Shown in pieces: positions 46,064 through 59,608 of a stretch of DNA of 64,000 nt (position 1 is its first letter; every line of letters begins with the position of its first letter). The stretch is from NCBI GenBank assembly GCA_050084515.1, contig CM114271.1, positions 32,550,001 through 32,614,000 on the forward strand. Direction: 5' to 3'. The notes under the pieces are model-generated. The model was not told the DNA's origin. It ran no database searches and worked only from the letters and a program-made list of their open reading frames with translations. Both the position numbers and the translations under genes were made by a program. Source of the stretch: Blasia pusilla. Its lineage: Eukaryota; Marchantiophyta; Marchantiopsida; Blasiales.

Positions 46064-49000
46064 CTATCACTACAACATCCGTCACTACCACCTCAGACTC
46101 CCGCGTCATGTAAAGATTTGCACGATAAGGGAATCCCACATGAAGTAGTGCCTCTCTCTCTCTTCACATGGAAGCCACTCTCATGAGCAATACAACACAT
46201 GATATCCCGCACGGCATTATGAGTGGCTATCTTCTCATCCCCAATGGATGGACAGTGCCAAATGCACACCAAGTGGATCCAAACTTTAGCAACACTCGCA
46301 ATGTGTCAAACCAACCACAGATGGTTGGGAAGGCCCGATCGGAACCGCATCGCTGTAGTGTAGGTAAGTGATGCGATACGGAAATCCGGGATGAGAGGGC
46401 GACCCCCACCCATAAGCATGCTTCTTCCCGGAACAAGAGCGAATACGGGCCCCAACCTCCATGGGATATTCCCATCCAATATATTGGCTCTGAAAACGGC
46501 CTCAAATGAAAATTGCCTCAAAGTAAATTTCCATCAAAGAAAATTGGAACCGAGACCGCCCGAATGTAACTAAGGAGGAGAAAGGAGAAGAACAGTTCTA
46601 ACCTCGAGTAGAAGGGAGTCTCCCAAGTGGAAAAAGGCCATCTTCAACCTCGAAGATGCCAACTCCATTAGAAGCCCGAGGGTGCCACTAACTCAGATAA
46701 GATGCGTACAATGTCGTGCGTGCGGAGCAAAGAGTAAGGGCTTCTTTCTCTCGTCAGGGCTGGGAAAGATCGGGTACAGTGACTGTTTACACTGAACCTA
46801 ACCGTTGGCTTCTCTGGTTGGAGTGAGATCGCACACATTCTAGCTGAGACAGCTATGGCAGGATGAACTGATGTGTTTCGGAACCGAGTATGGGCGAACG
46901 ACATTGTGTTCAAGAACACAATTCGGGTTTGGTTTTCGAATCCGATCAAAATCCAAAAGAGTTTTCCTATCCTAACAAAGAACGTGGTGATGTTCGCGAC
47001 CGAGTTTTCGCTAAATCCAACTAAACGCTCCGCTGTGGAGTTCATAATTGGAACGCCCTAACGTAAGCTTGAGTAGTTGGCAAACTTGCACATGAAGCGC
47101 CTTCTGATTTTTATTTTTGTATCATGGTGCTGCTGCATCGTTTAGTTGCTTCGTTCACACTCCCAGTAGTAGTGTACTGCTCAAAGAGATACGTACAGTC
47201 AGACAGTCTTATCTGCCAAGCCCTAATGCCGAGGACGACGCCAAAATCCGTTCTATCTACGCGAGACTTGAAGGAAATGCGGAGGTTTAGTGCAAAAACG
47301 ATTATTGTAGGCAGCGTTTTCCGCGTTTTCTCTTGCTTTGTGTAGCCATTTCCAGTACTTTCTTCGATGTTTCTTATCGGTGGACATCATCGCGTACTCC
47401 CAGTCGATGAACCATGAGCTTCGACGTGCGAATCGCACATATTGATGATTCTAATCAGGTGACACTTGGATCTTTGAGTTCGATGCCCTGACACTAAAGG
47501 GAATCGGAGAACTGACAGCGCCAGGAATGTCCAGTGGAAATGAAGTTCGTGATCGGTTGGATCAACTCCGTGGAAATGTTCAATCGTACGTGACCTGCCT
47601 GCGATTGCGGGTGATGCATCAACATCGTCATTCGTTTCCAAAAATCGAGACTACAGTGCCGAGTTTGCTGAAACCGCCAATGAAATGCATATGCAGATTG
47701 CATCGTAGACCAAGAAAGCCCGCACAGGGATCCGAACTCCCGCAGGAATCGGAAAATCATCAGGTGAGAGGAAATCAAAGAAGGCTTGGATGGATAGCTC
47801 CATGCCAAGAAAGCCGAATTGTTACCAACTTCGCAATTGAAAAGAAGGAGCTTTTCGGAGAAGCGGTTGTCCCAACATTCCTAGATTCACTCACAGTTGT
47901 GCGGGAGAAACTTGGAGAATTAAGAAAACGTATAGATGAGACCACAAAGTCGATGGTAGTCCACTGACATCAAGCGCTCACACTAGGTTCATCAACCCTA
48001 AACTCCTCGTCCTTTTCTTTGGTGATTTATGCTTTTCCTGTTGGGACTGAAGCTCTTCGCGCACCGTACATTCATACATTCAAGCCATCATTTTAACGAG
48101 GACCTGATGTGCTACCTCGTCATGGAATGGATGGTCGTACCTTCGTCCAGTAGAGTAGAGTGGGATACCCAACTGTCTCTCCTGAATTTCGATCGTTCCG
48201 GAGTCATCTACGACCGTTCTGTTCATCGCGCTTTTCGCGTCCTGTGATTTTTTATTAGTGCCATCGTGCAACGAATAGCGCTCCATCGTCCCAACCATCT
48301 TAAGCTTGTAGCGGATGGAATCCACCGACGAATCCAACAGTTTTCATCATCGCTAAATTCAGTGCGAAGGATTTGAGTGACATAATGGACGTTTGAGGCG
48401 GACAGTGGATAAGATATGGAATCTCTACTCCGCGGGCCTTTAGGTGCATGTCAATCATCTTCATAAAATTTCCTGATTGGACCGTTAACCCTTGTAGTCC
48501 GGACCTAATCGATGATCTCAATATCCCAACGAGATTCGGTCAAATGCGTTTGAATTTGAATGAGGGCGGGTGGAGTATCGGTGGGCGACACGAGGGAGTC
48601 TTGTCTTCGGGACGAGATGTCGATTCGGTGCATTCTTTCACAGGTTTTATATTAGAGCGTCAGAACGAAGCGAAGCAGGTGCGCGGATCTATCTTTCCTG
48701 CGAGTGTTGTGAGCATATGTCGAGCCTCTTGTTTTTGGCGTTCGTCTATCCGGTTGAATTTCCAGCCCTTCGCAATGATTAGATCCTTCATTGTTACCGG
48801 GCAATCACCCGGCTGCTCGATTTTCACAAGTACGTTCACGAAGGGGAAGGAGTGGTGCGGTAAAGAAAAGGGAGGAGGAAAAGGTCGTCCGGTTCTCGTC
48901 GTCGTAGTTAATGTTTCCAGTTGTCGGCGACGATGAAGCTGTCTGACAACACAGCCATCGGTAGCAAACCGCATCTCGGTTGGTGTGGTCTTATTTCGAC

Positions 49001-51276
49001 AGTTCCTCCCGACTTCTCCTGGCAGTCAGCATGTCGTTCATCGGAGTACAGAATTCGTCCGCCGAGTTCAAAAAGAGAAAGTCAATGCGTTTTCGGACGG
49101 GCTTCACGAACAGGCAGATAGGGCTATGTCGACTGCGATAAGAGCCGAAATAGGAAACTGTTGGACTGTGTATCGCTCTTTTTCTCAGAGAAAAAAAAGT
49201 AGCGCGATGAATCCGTCAAACATCGGATCGAGTTAAGATCAAGGCAATGGTGAGTGGGGTTGGTGGATTAGGTAGGGATGGACATCGATTCTCCCGCATC
49301 GCACTCAACCCTGGATCTGTGGGAATCGACATTTGATGACACTGGAGCGCGTCTAAGTACATTCTGAAATCTTGAATCGACTGTTAACTGGAGAGGTCGA
49401 GTGTATGACGTTAGGTTCCCGTTAGAGCGTTCGCGCCCTGGAAGTGATAGGGTTGCGGATACCGGGCTCCAGAGATCCGTGAAGTTGGTCGTCCATGGGA
49501 AGAGTGATCCACATGCACTTGGGAACTCGCGCCAACAAAGCGAGCAAAAGACGACCATTCATGTGGGAAGATCTATCGATGTAATCCATCCACGTGATCT
49601 CCGAAAGCCCACGCCGCTCGGAAATCTTTATCATCCATGCGGAAAGACACCTATCGAAATCGAAAGTAACCCCTTCACATGCACATGGGATATCGGGCTC
49701 CTTGATATTCGGGCTCGTGTTCGGCTTTTCCGGTCAAAAGTGGCAGCCCACATCAAACGCACTGCTGTCGGAAATTCGGCAATCTTCTGGAAGGTACACG
49801 CAGGACTCTTGTCCAAAGACTGTCTGCCACTCCTCCGCTGCAGCACTTCAATGCCGATCGCGAGACAATCGAGTAAATGACGCTTGCGCTCCAGACGGGG
49901 GAGGACCGTGCTGACAATCTGGGAGAGGAAGGAGCATCGCGGTCAAGTTTCGTGGAGCTGCACGGGGCGTGGGACGACTGCCTCAGTAAATTACCGTTGA
50001 CTTGCGCTCCTCACGTCAGCTACCGCGGCTTTTCCTCCCTTCCTCGCCAGTCGCCACCGTCGGGGCGACGCTTTCTAGGAGCGGACCCCCACGCGTCCAG
50101 CGGATCTCAGGGGCACTCCGGTGACCTCGTTCCACATGTGCACAAGGGGCAGGAAGAGTGTGTGAGGTCACACATCGAGGCGTGCTGCGCACTGTTCGGA
50201 GTGGCTGGACCCGGGACGCGTGTCGGTGCCAGGGCTTCGGGTTCTGGCGCTTGCAACTCCACCTGCCGCGGCGGGATAAGAGAAACACCAGAGTGGGGCC
50301 AGCGAGAGTGAGAAAGACGGAACAGAGCCGATTCTGGGAGGTCAGTGAGATGGACCAGACGCATCAAAATCAGCCTGCCACAACTCACACCTCTCTCGGC
50401 CTGCTCTCTAGTGGTAATGATTTAGCGCGCGTCATAGGACTAGAGTAGTGGGACCTCCTCTTGCTACTGTCACGTCATTGCGTTTAGTCCAACCGCCCAG
50501 GGCAGCTCATTGGTTTTGAACTGCATTCCCTCTTTGGTTGCGAGCACCTCTGAGGCAGAAGGCGCAGAACCCAAGATAGACATGGAGACTTGACAATCCT
50601 AAGAGAGACCACAACTCGTATCAGTGCTTGGCCGATAGACTTCTAGTTTCTTCCAGTCAACTTACCCTCACCAGTCGTGTCGACTTCCGCGGCCTGGCGA
50701 CCACTACGGATGATCAGGTCACAATTGAGCTTCACCATTTGATGTCCGATGAAACTTCTCACTATGGGAAAGTAATTAGGTAGACACGAGGCAATATAAT
50801 CACATGGAAAAACACTTTTGGACAGAACTTCCGGTCATAAAGACTTCCCCCTTCGAGGAGAGTACTCTTTAACGGTTGCTGCTTGAAGCTAGCAGTAAGA
50901 AAACGTCTGCCTACTAACAATCGGCCTCATGGGTCACTTTCAAAAAATTCAACTTCAAGGTGGAAATGCTACCTACGAAGAAAATTTCTCCCCTGTGGGA
51001 AGTGAGATTTAATAACTACGACCCTAAACCATTTGAGAGATGAAGCTAAATTTCAGATAGGTTCTTTTTACGGCCTTCCCACGCATGCCTGGACATGAAT
51101 TTCCACAAAACTCAGACTCGTGGAAACACTGTCCCAGCAAAACCACAGCTGAAGACCACAACCCAAATTGACTTTTTCTTGGCATTTTTTAGAATAACTC
51201 ATAATACAAATGTGTAGAATCAATCTTGCTGACCGTTGCCACTATGCAGTGAGATGAAGTCACAAAATCACCAACC
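46064..51276. other. Region without recognised genes
   Basis: The longest frames (47527-47967, 48448-48936, 49401-49880 on plus) show no recognised domain. The stretch 49880-50450 is GC-rich. The last part (50450-51276) is the 3' flank of the gene at 51277-53755. Confidence 0.4.
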
Positions 51277-53755
51277 TCACTTCCGGGCATCCGCTTTCTT
51301 TGCCTCCTTAGCTGTAACAGTACATCACAACCAACCAAATCACATCACATCATGTTAGAGGAAGCACAAACACTTACAAACTGGTACCAAATCACATCGT
51401 GTAAGGCTCCAATGCACAGCCAACTCGAGATAGTCAACTACCACACGTATACAACAACCAAACCCATGCACCTAGGTGATGAACTGGCAGTTGTCAGGCC
51501 TGTACATAACTGACCTTGTTTCTCTTCTTCGCGTTTTTTAGCAGCCTCCAACCGTTGTTGTCTTATGAGAGCTAAGCGTTCTGTACAACCAGAGTTCATA
51601 GTTACAATAGATCTATGGACATTATTGAAGAGTTACACAATACACGAGAATAAATTTAAAAATCCAATCCCATGAGTGCAATGCAAAAAAACAACCTACA
51701 GTAACACATACTGACCGTGTATGAAAAGCATCCTATGGGCAACTGATCAGAGCCACTTGTCATAGGTGACCTGACCTGTTACAACTCCAGGAAACCCAAT
51801 CCCTAACACATTGCCACTCCATGGACCTTTCACCAACTCAAACAACCCAATGATAGAATGGAAGAACCCCTGCAAAACTCACCTAGATCTTTCTTTGATT
51901 GCTCTGTCTTGCCCTGCTCCTGCAACTTCAGGTATCGCTCGTGTGCCCTTTGTTTTTCAAGCTCTTCTCTGTACCACAAACCAAGCAAACAGAACAGTCA
52001 TTCTCTCCCTGAACTGTTGAGGAGATATGCAACTCAGGGCTCCTATGTACACCACAAAGACCAATTACGCATTCCACCAAATCACAAAAGCCAAAACCAA
52101 TTCCCCCACTACATTACCACAATCAGCACATCTGCCATGCAATTGTCAAGATTGTCCACCAAAACTAGAGAAGTTTCAGTTCAAGTTACCTTTCCCTTCT
52201 TGAGAGCTCTGCTGGTCTGTCCATCTGCCCCAGTGAAAAACCAGTAATATAGTTGTTTTAAAGCTCATTAGTAATATCAAAGATGCTCATCTACTTGAAC
52301 AAAGGATTACATGAATCGCAACAGAGTTAAAGATTGAGAAACCTCTGCCATAGGATTTGAACTGTAAAGGGAAATCCTCTGAAATGACCTTGGATTGAAT
52401 GGGTTACAACCCTTTCCGTGCCACACACAATCGAGGGAGAGATGTAAACAACTTTTCAAGCACTTTCACACTCAAGCTAGACTTTAGTTGCTTCAAAAGA
52501 TGGAGCCTCTTTGACAACTTGCATAATAGAAATAGTCCTTGAACTCACATCCACATCTTTGGCCTTGATGTTCTTAGCTTTCACTAGATTTGGGTTATCG
52601 ACTTCAATTACTCCTTGGGTACCTTTCTTCTTCTGCAAAGAGGTACAGAACAGCACAATGTGAGAAGAGTTGCAGGGTATCACCTCTTGGTCTCACATCA
52701 CAAGCCCAAGGCTGGACAAATACAATCAATCCAGGTACAGAAATCTGGTAAAATTCAAGTCTCGGCAATCTGCAGATCACATAATCTTACCGCATTTTCG
52801 TCCTCCTCCTCCTCCTCTTCAGACTCCTCCTCTGATTCCTCCTCTTCTTCTTTTGCATCCTGAATGGCTCACAACACACAAGGACTGCATTCCTCAGACA
52901 TAGGTTGGGTGACGACCTGCCTACTCTCATAGATCTATGCTGAAGTAGCACGTGTTCAGGAGAAGTACCTAAGAATCAAACTTCAGCCCTACGTCCTGAT
53001 GTCACACTTTTTGACGAATTAATTCAAAAGAATGTGGGGACAAAAAGATCACTTTCTGCGAGAACAACAGACTTGAATTGCGAACTACACTCTACACACT
53101 TACCCTCTTGAAGCTACGGGGCTTTCCTGATGTCCCAGCAGCTGCAGCAAACGAGGAGTACTGCATCAGAAACTAATCACAAACTCTTGGGGTTCATCAG
53201 CAACTTTTGTGTGCATTTGGAAAGACGCTTAATTGAACAAAGCAGACTTCTGGGACATACGCAAGCTGGCCTCCAGGTGGCCGATGGAATGAAGTGCGAG
53301 ATTTCATTGAAAAGAGGATCAGCAACAATTAGCAGAAGGACATAACTCAACACACCTCCTAAGCTGCAAACGCTTCAGCCAATGGATTCTCGTTTACTGG
53401 CAGTAACCCTAACTAGCAGCTTGAATAATATACGACAATTCAAAAATGCCATTCCATCAAAATGTTGGCCAGCACAGGGTTCCCAGGAACGGGAGAAACG
53501 ATTACCAAAACGTGTAAGTACGTACATACCTTAAACTCTCATGGTTGTGACATACCGCCTGGGAAGAGAAAAGACTTGGAATTGCAGGAAGGAGCTCGTG
53601 AAAGGAATGGACGTGTGTAGAGTTCGTTCGTTCGTTCATTCAATCTTTACGGTCCATTAGGGTAAGAATCCCCTACCCATTTCTTCAGGAGTCGAGAAGT
53701 GGCGCCGCCCAGTCGGCTTGCCCTTGAACTTCCCTCTGCCCGCTCCCGAACCCAT
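51277..53755 (-). CDS. PDAP1/PP28-type heat- and acid-stable phosphoprotein (eight exons)
   Basis: This is a homologue of the 28-kDa heat- and acid-stable phosphoprotein (casein kinase substrate PP28 family), a small charged protein of unclear biochemical role. Exons on the minus strand are 53755-53677, 53141-53104, 52859-52791, 52632-52549, 52224-52190, 51968-51883, 51580-51515 and 51311-51277. They total 492 bp, giving 163 aa and a TGA stop. The N-terminus GRGKFKGKPTGRRHFSTPEE is the family hallmark, followed by AAGTSGKPRSFKR. A Glu/Ser-rich acidic run covers residues 40-60. KKKGTQGVIEVDNPN starts at 63. The PP28 domain includes ELSRREREELEKQRAHERYL, KTEQSKKDLERLALIRQQRL and AAKKREEEKQAKEAKKADAR. 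All introns are GT-AG and phases agree. Start: the first ATG before GRGKFKGK. Confidence 0.93.
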
Positions 53756-54892
53756 TGCTCCCGCCCGCCCTAGACAGGCTTCAATTGATCAAACGCGCAC
53801 CAGTTCCAAGATTCTTCGTTTGTGCAGAACTCGAATCACTTCTCTCTCTGCGAAGCAGATAGAAAAAATGTTCACAATCCAACCTCACAGCATCATTGAA
53901 CGACACACAATCTCACGCAGGCGCTCACAGCCAAATTCCGTGCGACTCTCGAGCTCCCCCCTCCACACCTCACTGAACCCTACAATTCACTCTCCCTTCG
54001 CCGATCTAACCCTCCTTCAATCCGACAGTAATGTCGGCTATCAGAACTCCCAGCTTGGCGGCGTTTAGGGTCGAGGAGCAGTGTCTCCAAAGCCCTAGTC
54101 TGATGATCTCGTTCCGTCCCACTCCTCGAGAACAACTCACAAGCAACGACCTCCAACCCGGTAAAACCCTAGCTCGCTCTCTTTCCTCCCTCCCCGTACA
54201 CTCCATCGTATCGACATACGAGGCGCGCTCATGTCTCAGACCTCCAAACGGTGCAGGAAGGAACCTCCTCTCGAGATCTTCCGGCGCGAACTAGGCGAAT
54301 AGCCTCCACGCTTTCGCAGAGTCGGGCACAATTGATCGATTGTTTAGTTCCAGCGACCAAATATCCTTCCCACGTAACCGATTCCGCGAGCCACTTCCCG
54401 ATTCGCCTCCCAAAAAGACAACTGCGTCTCTGCTCCTGACTATATTCTTGCTTCCGAGGGCCGCGGCATCCTCCCGCTGAAGTGGCTGAGGTCCCTTAGT
54501 TTCTAGGGCAAAGAGGAGCGAAATCAGGACCGCAACGTCAACGGCGCGCATGCCGGGAACGTCTTAGTGGATTTCGCAGTCGACACGTTTCCCGGTGGGC
54601 AGCTCGCGTCTACTGTGATACCAACTGCGCAGTGGAGTGCCGTGTTCCGGCTGTGATGCGGAGACGGAACCCCGTAGATGTGATATGCGGCACACCAGCG
54701 TAGGAGACTAGTAGAAATGCGTATTTCTCGTGGAAACGAGAGTTGGAAATGGATGGGAGAATCCTTCAAAAGTGGAGTCAAGAATTCCGAAGATACAAGA
54801 GACTTGGGATCAAAAGAAAAAAGGAAGATGTACTATTCCTAGTCACATGTGGAATGAGGGAGGATAATGTGGTGGTCACAATGACATGGGGT
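53756..54892. other. Upstream region of the PDAP1-type gene
   Basis: This GC-rich stretch probably holds the promoter and 5' untranslated region. A plus-strand frame opens at ATG 54031 and meets a possible donor near 54161, which could be a divergent exon, but I recognise no family. Copy 4 starts at 54893. Confidence 0.45.
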
Positions 54893-55379
54893 TGTCACGA
54901 TTGTTAGGATAGATCGGTGGAATCTAGCAGAGTGTCTGCACAAGTAGTGGAGGATATGCCCAAGAGGTCGAGGATGAACTGTTGAGGCCTAAAGAAACCT
55001 GAGAGAGCATATTTTCCCTTCGTTTCGGCTCATTTGGAGCCATATTGAAGAACTTACTATTTTAGGTAAGTACCATTCTGTGTATATGATCGACTTTCTA
55101 TTTTTTGTAAGTGACCCTTGACCTCCTACATCAGGTCAAGAGCCAAGGAGGTGACTTGGGAGAATAGGTTACCATGGAGAGAGCTTGGGAGAGAGCTTGA
55201 GAGCTCATTCTCTCTTTGTTGAATTTCTTGGCATGAGGCGGCGGAGCTATGGTCCCTTGCCTTGTGAGTGTAACCCAAATCTCTCATTAGGAGAGTGGGT
55301 TTGGTTTGACATGAGAGAGAGTGCACACCGTTGAGAGCTATGGTGTGTGATGGTGTAGAGAGAGATTGGATCTTACTTT
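54893..55379 (+). repeat. Left terminal repeat A1, copy 4
   Basis: The stretch aligns with A2 of copy 2 (20383-20899) to the end GATTGGATCTTACTTTA. The sequence after it (CAAAGAGAGAATGAG) holds no TGG-type primer site. The bases before it (GACATGGGGT) contain no B core. Confidence 0.87.
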
Positions 55380-57100
55380 ACAAAGAGAGAATGAGAGAGT
55401 GAGAGAGCTACAAGGAGGAGCTCGCTAGTCACTTGCTATTTTTGCAGGTTGGGGACCGTGTTTCCCGTTCAGCGGCTCATGGGAGTGCTCACCGGAGCAA
55501 GGGCTCCTTTGATTGTTCTTTGCATTTGCCGATTTTTTGTGTGGAAGAGTGGCGCGCGAAAGCGCTGCCCAATTTCTGATAGGGATTGATTATGGGGGCG
55601 GGTTGTCCCATGCCGGTGCTCTCGAGAGCACCATGTAGCTTGCTGATTTGTAATTTTACAGGTTTTACATTTTGGTTGGGAGAAATCAGCACGGAAGCGC
55701 TGCCAAATTTTGTGTAGGAGAAAAAGATATTGGAATTTACGACAGTCCCCGTCAATTTTTATTGGAATGTCCAATTCCAAAAAAATTGAAGCCGATGTAG
55801 ATCTTGAAGCTTTGCACGTTGTGCAACAAACGGTGCACAATTTGGAGTTGCGAGTAAAAAGTTAAGGTCAATCTTGCAAAACTGCTATTGGTAGGCAATT
55901 TTTAGGGTTAAATTGTTCAAACCCTAAACTAGCCGTCATAGTCACCGTCATTGATCAATGGCCAACAGTCAACCGTCACCATCAACGGTCAATTGTCATC
56001 CTCAGCCATCAACTGTCACCGTTAACGGTCCGTTGTCATCATCAACGGTCCACGGTCCAACGGCCACCGTCGGCCGTTGCCGTTGCCTAGCGTTGCTCAG
56101 AGCCGCATTCGGCCCTTGTCCACCCTTTGGTTGCCATTGCCGCCATTACGGAGTGGAGGGTCTTCCACGACGTTCGTTGATTCTCTAACTTGCGTCGCCA
56201 CCACGTACTTTGTTTTGGCCGCCACCGTCATCAAAGTTTCGTAGTCAACTAGTGATGGCAGATGACCTCCGCTTATGGTGTTTGAGTTTTGATTTCATAC
56301 TGCTATGTTGTGATTGGTAGCCGCTCAAAGATGATCGAGTACCGTGCTGTGACGCCCGCAGCCGCAACGCGCCGCCGATTGCCACGTCGTGCCGCTCGTG
56401 GCCGCACCGCACTGTCTCAATCGCGGAGCCGCACCGTCATTGTGGAGTGTGGGTTTATTGTTGATTAAGGAGGGTATTCCGCCGAGTGCCGCATCCCACC
56501 ATCGAGGGTCGTGCAGTTCGTAGCCGTTCCGTGCCGCCTGCAACGCCGCACCATTCCGCTGGAACCGCAATGTCTATCGATGAGTTTTGAGCAACATCTG
56601 TACGGGAGGAGTATGACTTGCTGATTGGAGGAGTTGTCTCCATGACCGAGTTGGGATTGGATTTGCAATTGCTGAGGAGCGACATCAACATGTGTTCAGG
56701 TTATCCATTATGGTCCTTTACCTTGCACGCGTAAGGGATTCTGGGAATTTGGTAGTTTATTTGGGGATATTGGGTTGTGTGGATGCTGAGAGCATGATTT
56801 ATGTCTGTGGTTTTGAAGACATAGACCTCTGTGGGATGTCCGGAGTTGAGGGTAGGTTGTCGATGAGATGATAGCCTAGTCGATTTGCCGCACCACACTA
56901 CTTTTTGCCCCACGTTACACCTCTCGGGGAGGGAGAGTGTAGATCGAGTGCCGCATGTTTGGGATGAGTGATTGAGGGATAACTCGCAAGGTTGAGAGTG
57001 ATCATGTGAGAGGGGCACGAGGGCCATCACGACGTCCTTTCAGGATTTTTAGAGGAGAGGTAATGGACCTGATAGTAGCTCTTGAGGGTTTACCCGGAGT
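55380..57100 (+). other. 5' leader of copy 4
   Basis: About 1.7 kb without a recognised protein. The part from 56124 on matches the leader of copy 2. The first 740 bases are deleted in copy 2. It contains the short tandem words described at 55935-56085. Confidence 0.6.
55935..56085. repeat. Imperfect CGTCA / AACGGTC repeats in copy 4 leader
   Basis: The words ACCGTCA, TCAACGGTC and AACGGTCC recur many times in about 150 bases and can pair with each other (GGTC with GACC-like, ACCGT with ACGGT). Confidence 0.7.
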
Positions 57101-58500
57101 GGTGCGAGGTTTCGAGGCTCTCCACGTGAAGAACCACCTCGATCTCTTTTAGTGTTGTCTTCAGACAAGGGGGAGTGTGTAGAGGAGTTTGTGAGCACAT
57201 CGCCACACATTGTGAGTGGTCATACCAGTTGGCCATACGAGATGGACGAACGGGGTAGAGGACCGCCTAGGTTTCAGGTGCAGTAGGCACGATTGAGTTG
57301 CACAATTTCATCGTAGAGTTTAGGAGTTGGTGCGACTCCCAGCCAGCCAGGAACTCTGGAGAATTCAACCCGTTTATAGCATGGAACGGTATGTTCCAGA
57401 ATTTAGAGGGGGCGCCCATGGACGATTACCATAAGTTCTCTCAGAGATATGCACGTGAGACCAAGGCGTGGAGGCTCTACTATGACCCACATTATGTATC
57501 ATGAACGGAGCCATTCCCAGATAAGGAGGAGGAGTCAAGAGAGGCTACTTCCTCTTCCACTAGTGACGTTCTAGGAGGGATCACTCGCACGGGAGCCGCT
57601 GCACCGTCTAGTCGGGTTCGTCCCAGGTTCAACCCTGTGGTTGAGTTCTTTGCTCAGTTGAGGGCGAGCTACCAGGGGGTACGGACGGAGAAGTTGCGGA
57701 GCATCCACGACTTCTAGAGGCGCCCGGGTGAGAATTTGCGTGAGGCTTACACTCGCTTGCGCCGGTTGATCAACGTTACTCAGGGGTGACAAAGCCTTAG
57801 GCTATCCAGTCATGGTATGCAATGTTGGACCGGACCCTACAGACACGGGTGCAGGAGGGGGTGCTTCTTATGAACACCTCCCCTACGTTGAGAGATGTTC
57901 TTAGGACCACCGAGAACATTGAGCGCAACATGGCCGAGGAGAGTGTATCCACCATGGGTTCAGGGCGAGAGCACTCACAATTGCCTGCACTACCTGTGCA
58001 ACAACATGGACTCTGAGATAGGTCGACTGTGGCACCACGAGCTCAGGGAGGATACCGAGAGGCCGTGCCATATAGACCTGCACCTTCATATGCCACTTAG
58101 CAACAACCGCCTACTATTACTTGTTGGTCATGTGGTGGAGCCCATCATCAGCGTGATTGCACTCGTCAAGGTCATGGACATGTGCCTCAGCATGGAGGAG
58201 GAGATGGTGTTGCACCATGAGGTTATCAATGTGACTATTGTCAGAGGTATGGTCATACACGCGCCATGTCTTTGATTTTAAATCCTGAGTTACGTCCGCA
58301 CCGAGGGCCAGAGAGGGCACCAGAGCGAGTAGTTGGTCCGGGTGGGCCTAGAGATCGTGCACTAGGTGGTCCTGTTGGGGGACGAGGAGCTAGAGTTGTC
58401 CGACACGGTGGTGGAGCTGCCCATGGAGGAGGTAGAGTCGTACCACCTAGATGCGCCAAGGGAGACGTCGGACGTGAGGCTAGGATGGTTGCTCAGATAC
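57100..58500 (+). pseudogene. Gag, copy 4
   Basis: Capsid core blocks are LHNFIVEFRSWCDSQ, FNPFIAWNGMFQNLEGAPMD, RFNPVVEFFAQLRASYQG, TEKLRSIHDF (then TAG), LQTRVQEGVLLMNTSPTL and ENIERNMAEE. A zinc knuckle CWSCGGAHHQRDC lies at 58122-58160. A second begins CDYCQRYGH near 58211. Frameshifts lie near 57290, 57500 and 57790. It is homologous along its length to gag of copy 2. Confidence 0.85.
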
Positions 58501-58869
58501 ATCAGCTACAAGAGCATATTGCCGCTATGGCATTGAGATTACCCAATGTCGGATCTGTGACATCGACATCATATGGAGCAGCCATAGATATGGAGGATCC
58601 TGGTTGGATGTGCCAGGTTGCCCAGATGGAGGCCGCCGCAGTTGTGACGGATGGAGCAGCCGCACAGTTGGATCCACAGCGAGGGGAAGCCAGGAAACAG
58701 ACTAGGCTTCCTTAGTCTTTCACGTTTTCCGAGGCAATGAAGACCCCATCGATGGGTCCTTATCAGAGTTCTTGGAGGGTTGGTGATGTTGTTGGTGTGC
58801 ACGCACGAAGGGCGAAGCGAGTGCGACGACTCCTATTGTTGATGCTCAGGAGGGGCATTTGTCGAGCAC

Positions 58870-59530
58870 GTTGTTGGGGGCGGCCACAATTGTGTACCGC
58901 GCTCCTTTCTTTTCTGCTTCCGATGTTATGACGTTGGAGGGTACGCCCTCCGAGGCTTTTGGGCTGGCCGCTACGCTATGTGAGCGAGGAGTTGGAGTTC
59001 CTGCATCACGTTCAGAGGTGATTGCAGAGGAGGTGATGGACCTGCCCTTGGAGAGGATGCTCGCGTTGTCCACGTAAGATTCATGGCAGGCTGCGGCTGC
59101 TAGGATGGCGAAGATGCCCGCTAGACCCGCGATAGAGCGTGCCATGGCTTTTCCTCGTGTTGTATTGCAGGATAACCGAGGAGCAGTCTTCCAGTTGGTG
59201 AGTCCCAGAGGTAGAGCTTTCAATCCGCAGCGCGTCTTGTTGGATTCAAGAGCGCAACCCCTTATGTTGGGGAAAGTGTCATTCAGAGGATTGGGCTTGA
59301 CGAGAGCCGATGTGGAGCGTTGTCCATCCCGGATACAGACATCCTTGGATGGAGCGAGTACCATACAGTACATCACCCGAAAGGAGGTCGTAATGAGGAT
59401 TCGCACGGGACATCCTACAGATGAGTCCGTGGTGCGAGCTAAGGCGATAGTGACTAATGCAAAGTCCTACGACGTCTTGGTTGGTGGAGCAGTGTTATAC
59501 CCGATGGGGTTTTCCCTCGATTACTAGGAG
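58870..59530 (+). pseudogene. Retropepsin-like protease, copy 4
   Basis: The active-site block reads QRVLLDSRAQPLMLGK. The Gly of DSGA has become Arg, so it is likely inactive. The closing block reads YDVLVGGAVLYPMGFSLDY. It sits between gag and the linker, and the frame is open from 59105 to 59527 (140 codons). Confidence 0.77.
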
Positions 59531-59608
59531 GAGTCAACGTCCTACAGATGAGGATGGCAGTCAGGTGATGGGCGTCTTAGTTCATTACCCGTTTGATTCA
59601 TAGGTGCA

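Noticed and set aside
47700-47760. tRNA-like T-arm (GGATCCGAACTCC on plus)
   Set aside because: No matching acceptor, D-arm or anticodon arm could be paired around it.
54031-54294. Possible first exon of a divergent plus-strand gene
   Set aside because: It has an ATG and a possible donor but no recognised family. It overlaps GC-rich promoter DNA and has no continuation before copy 4.
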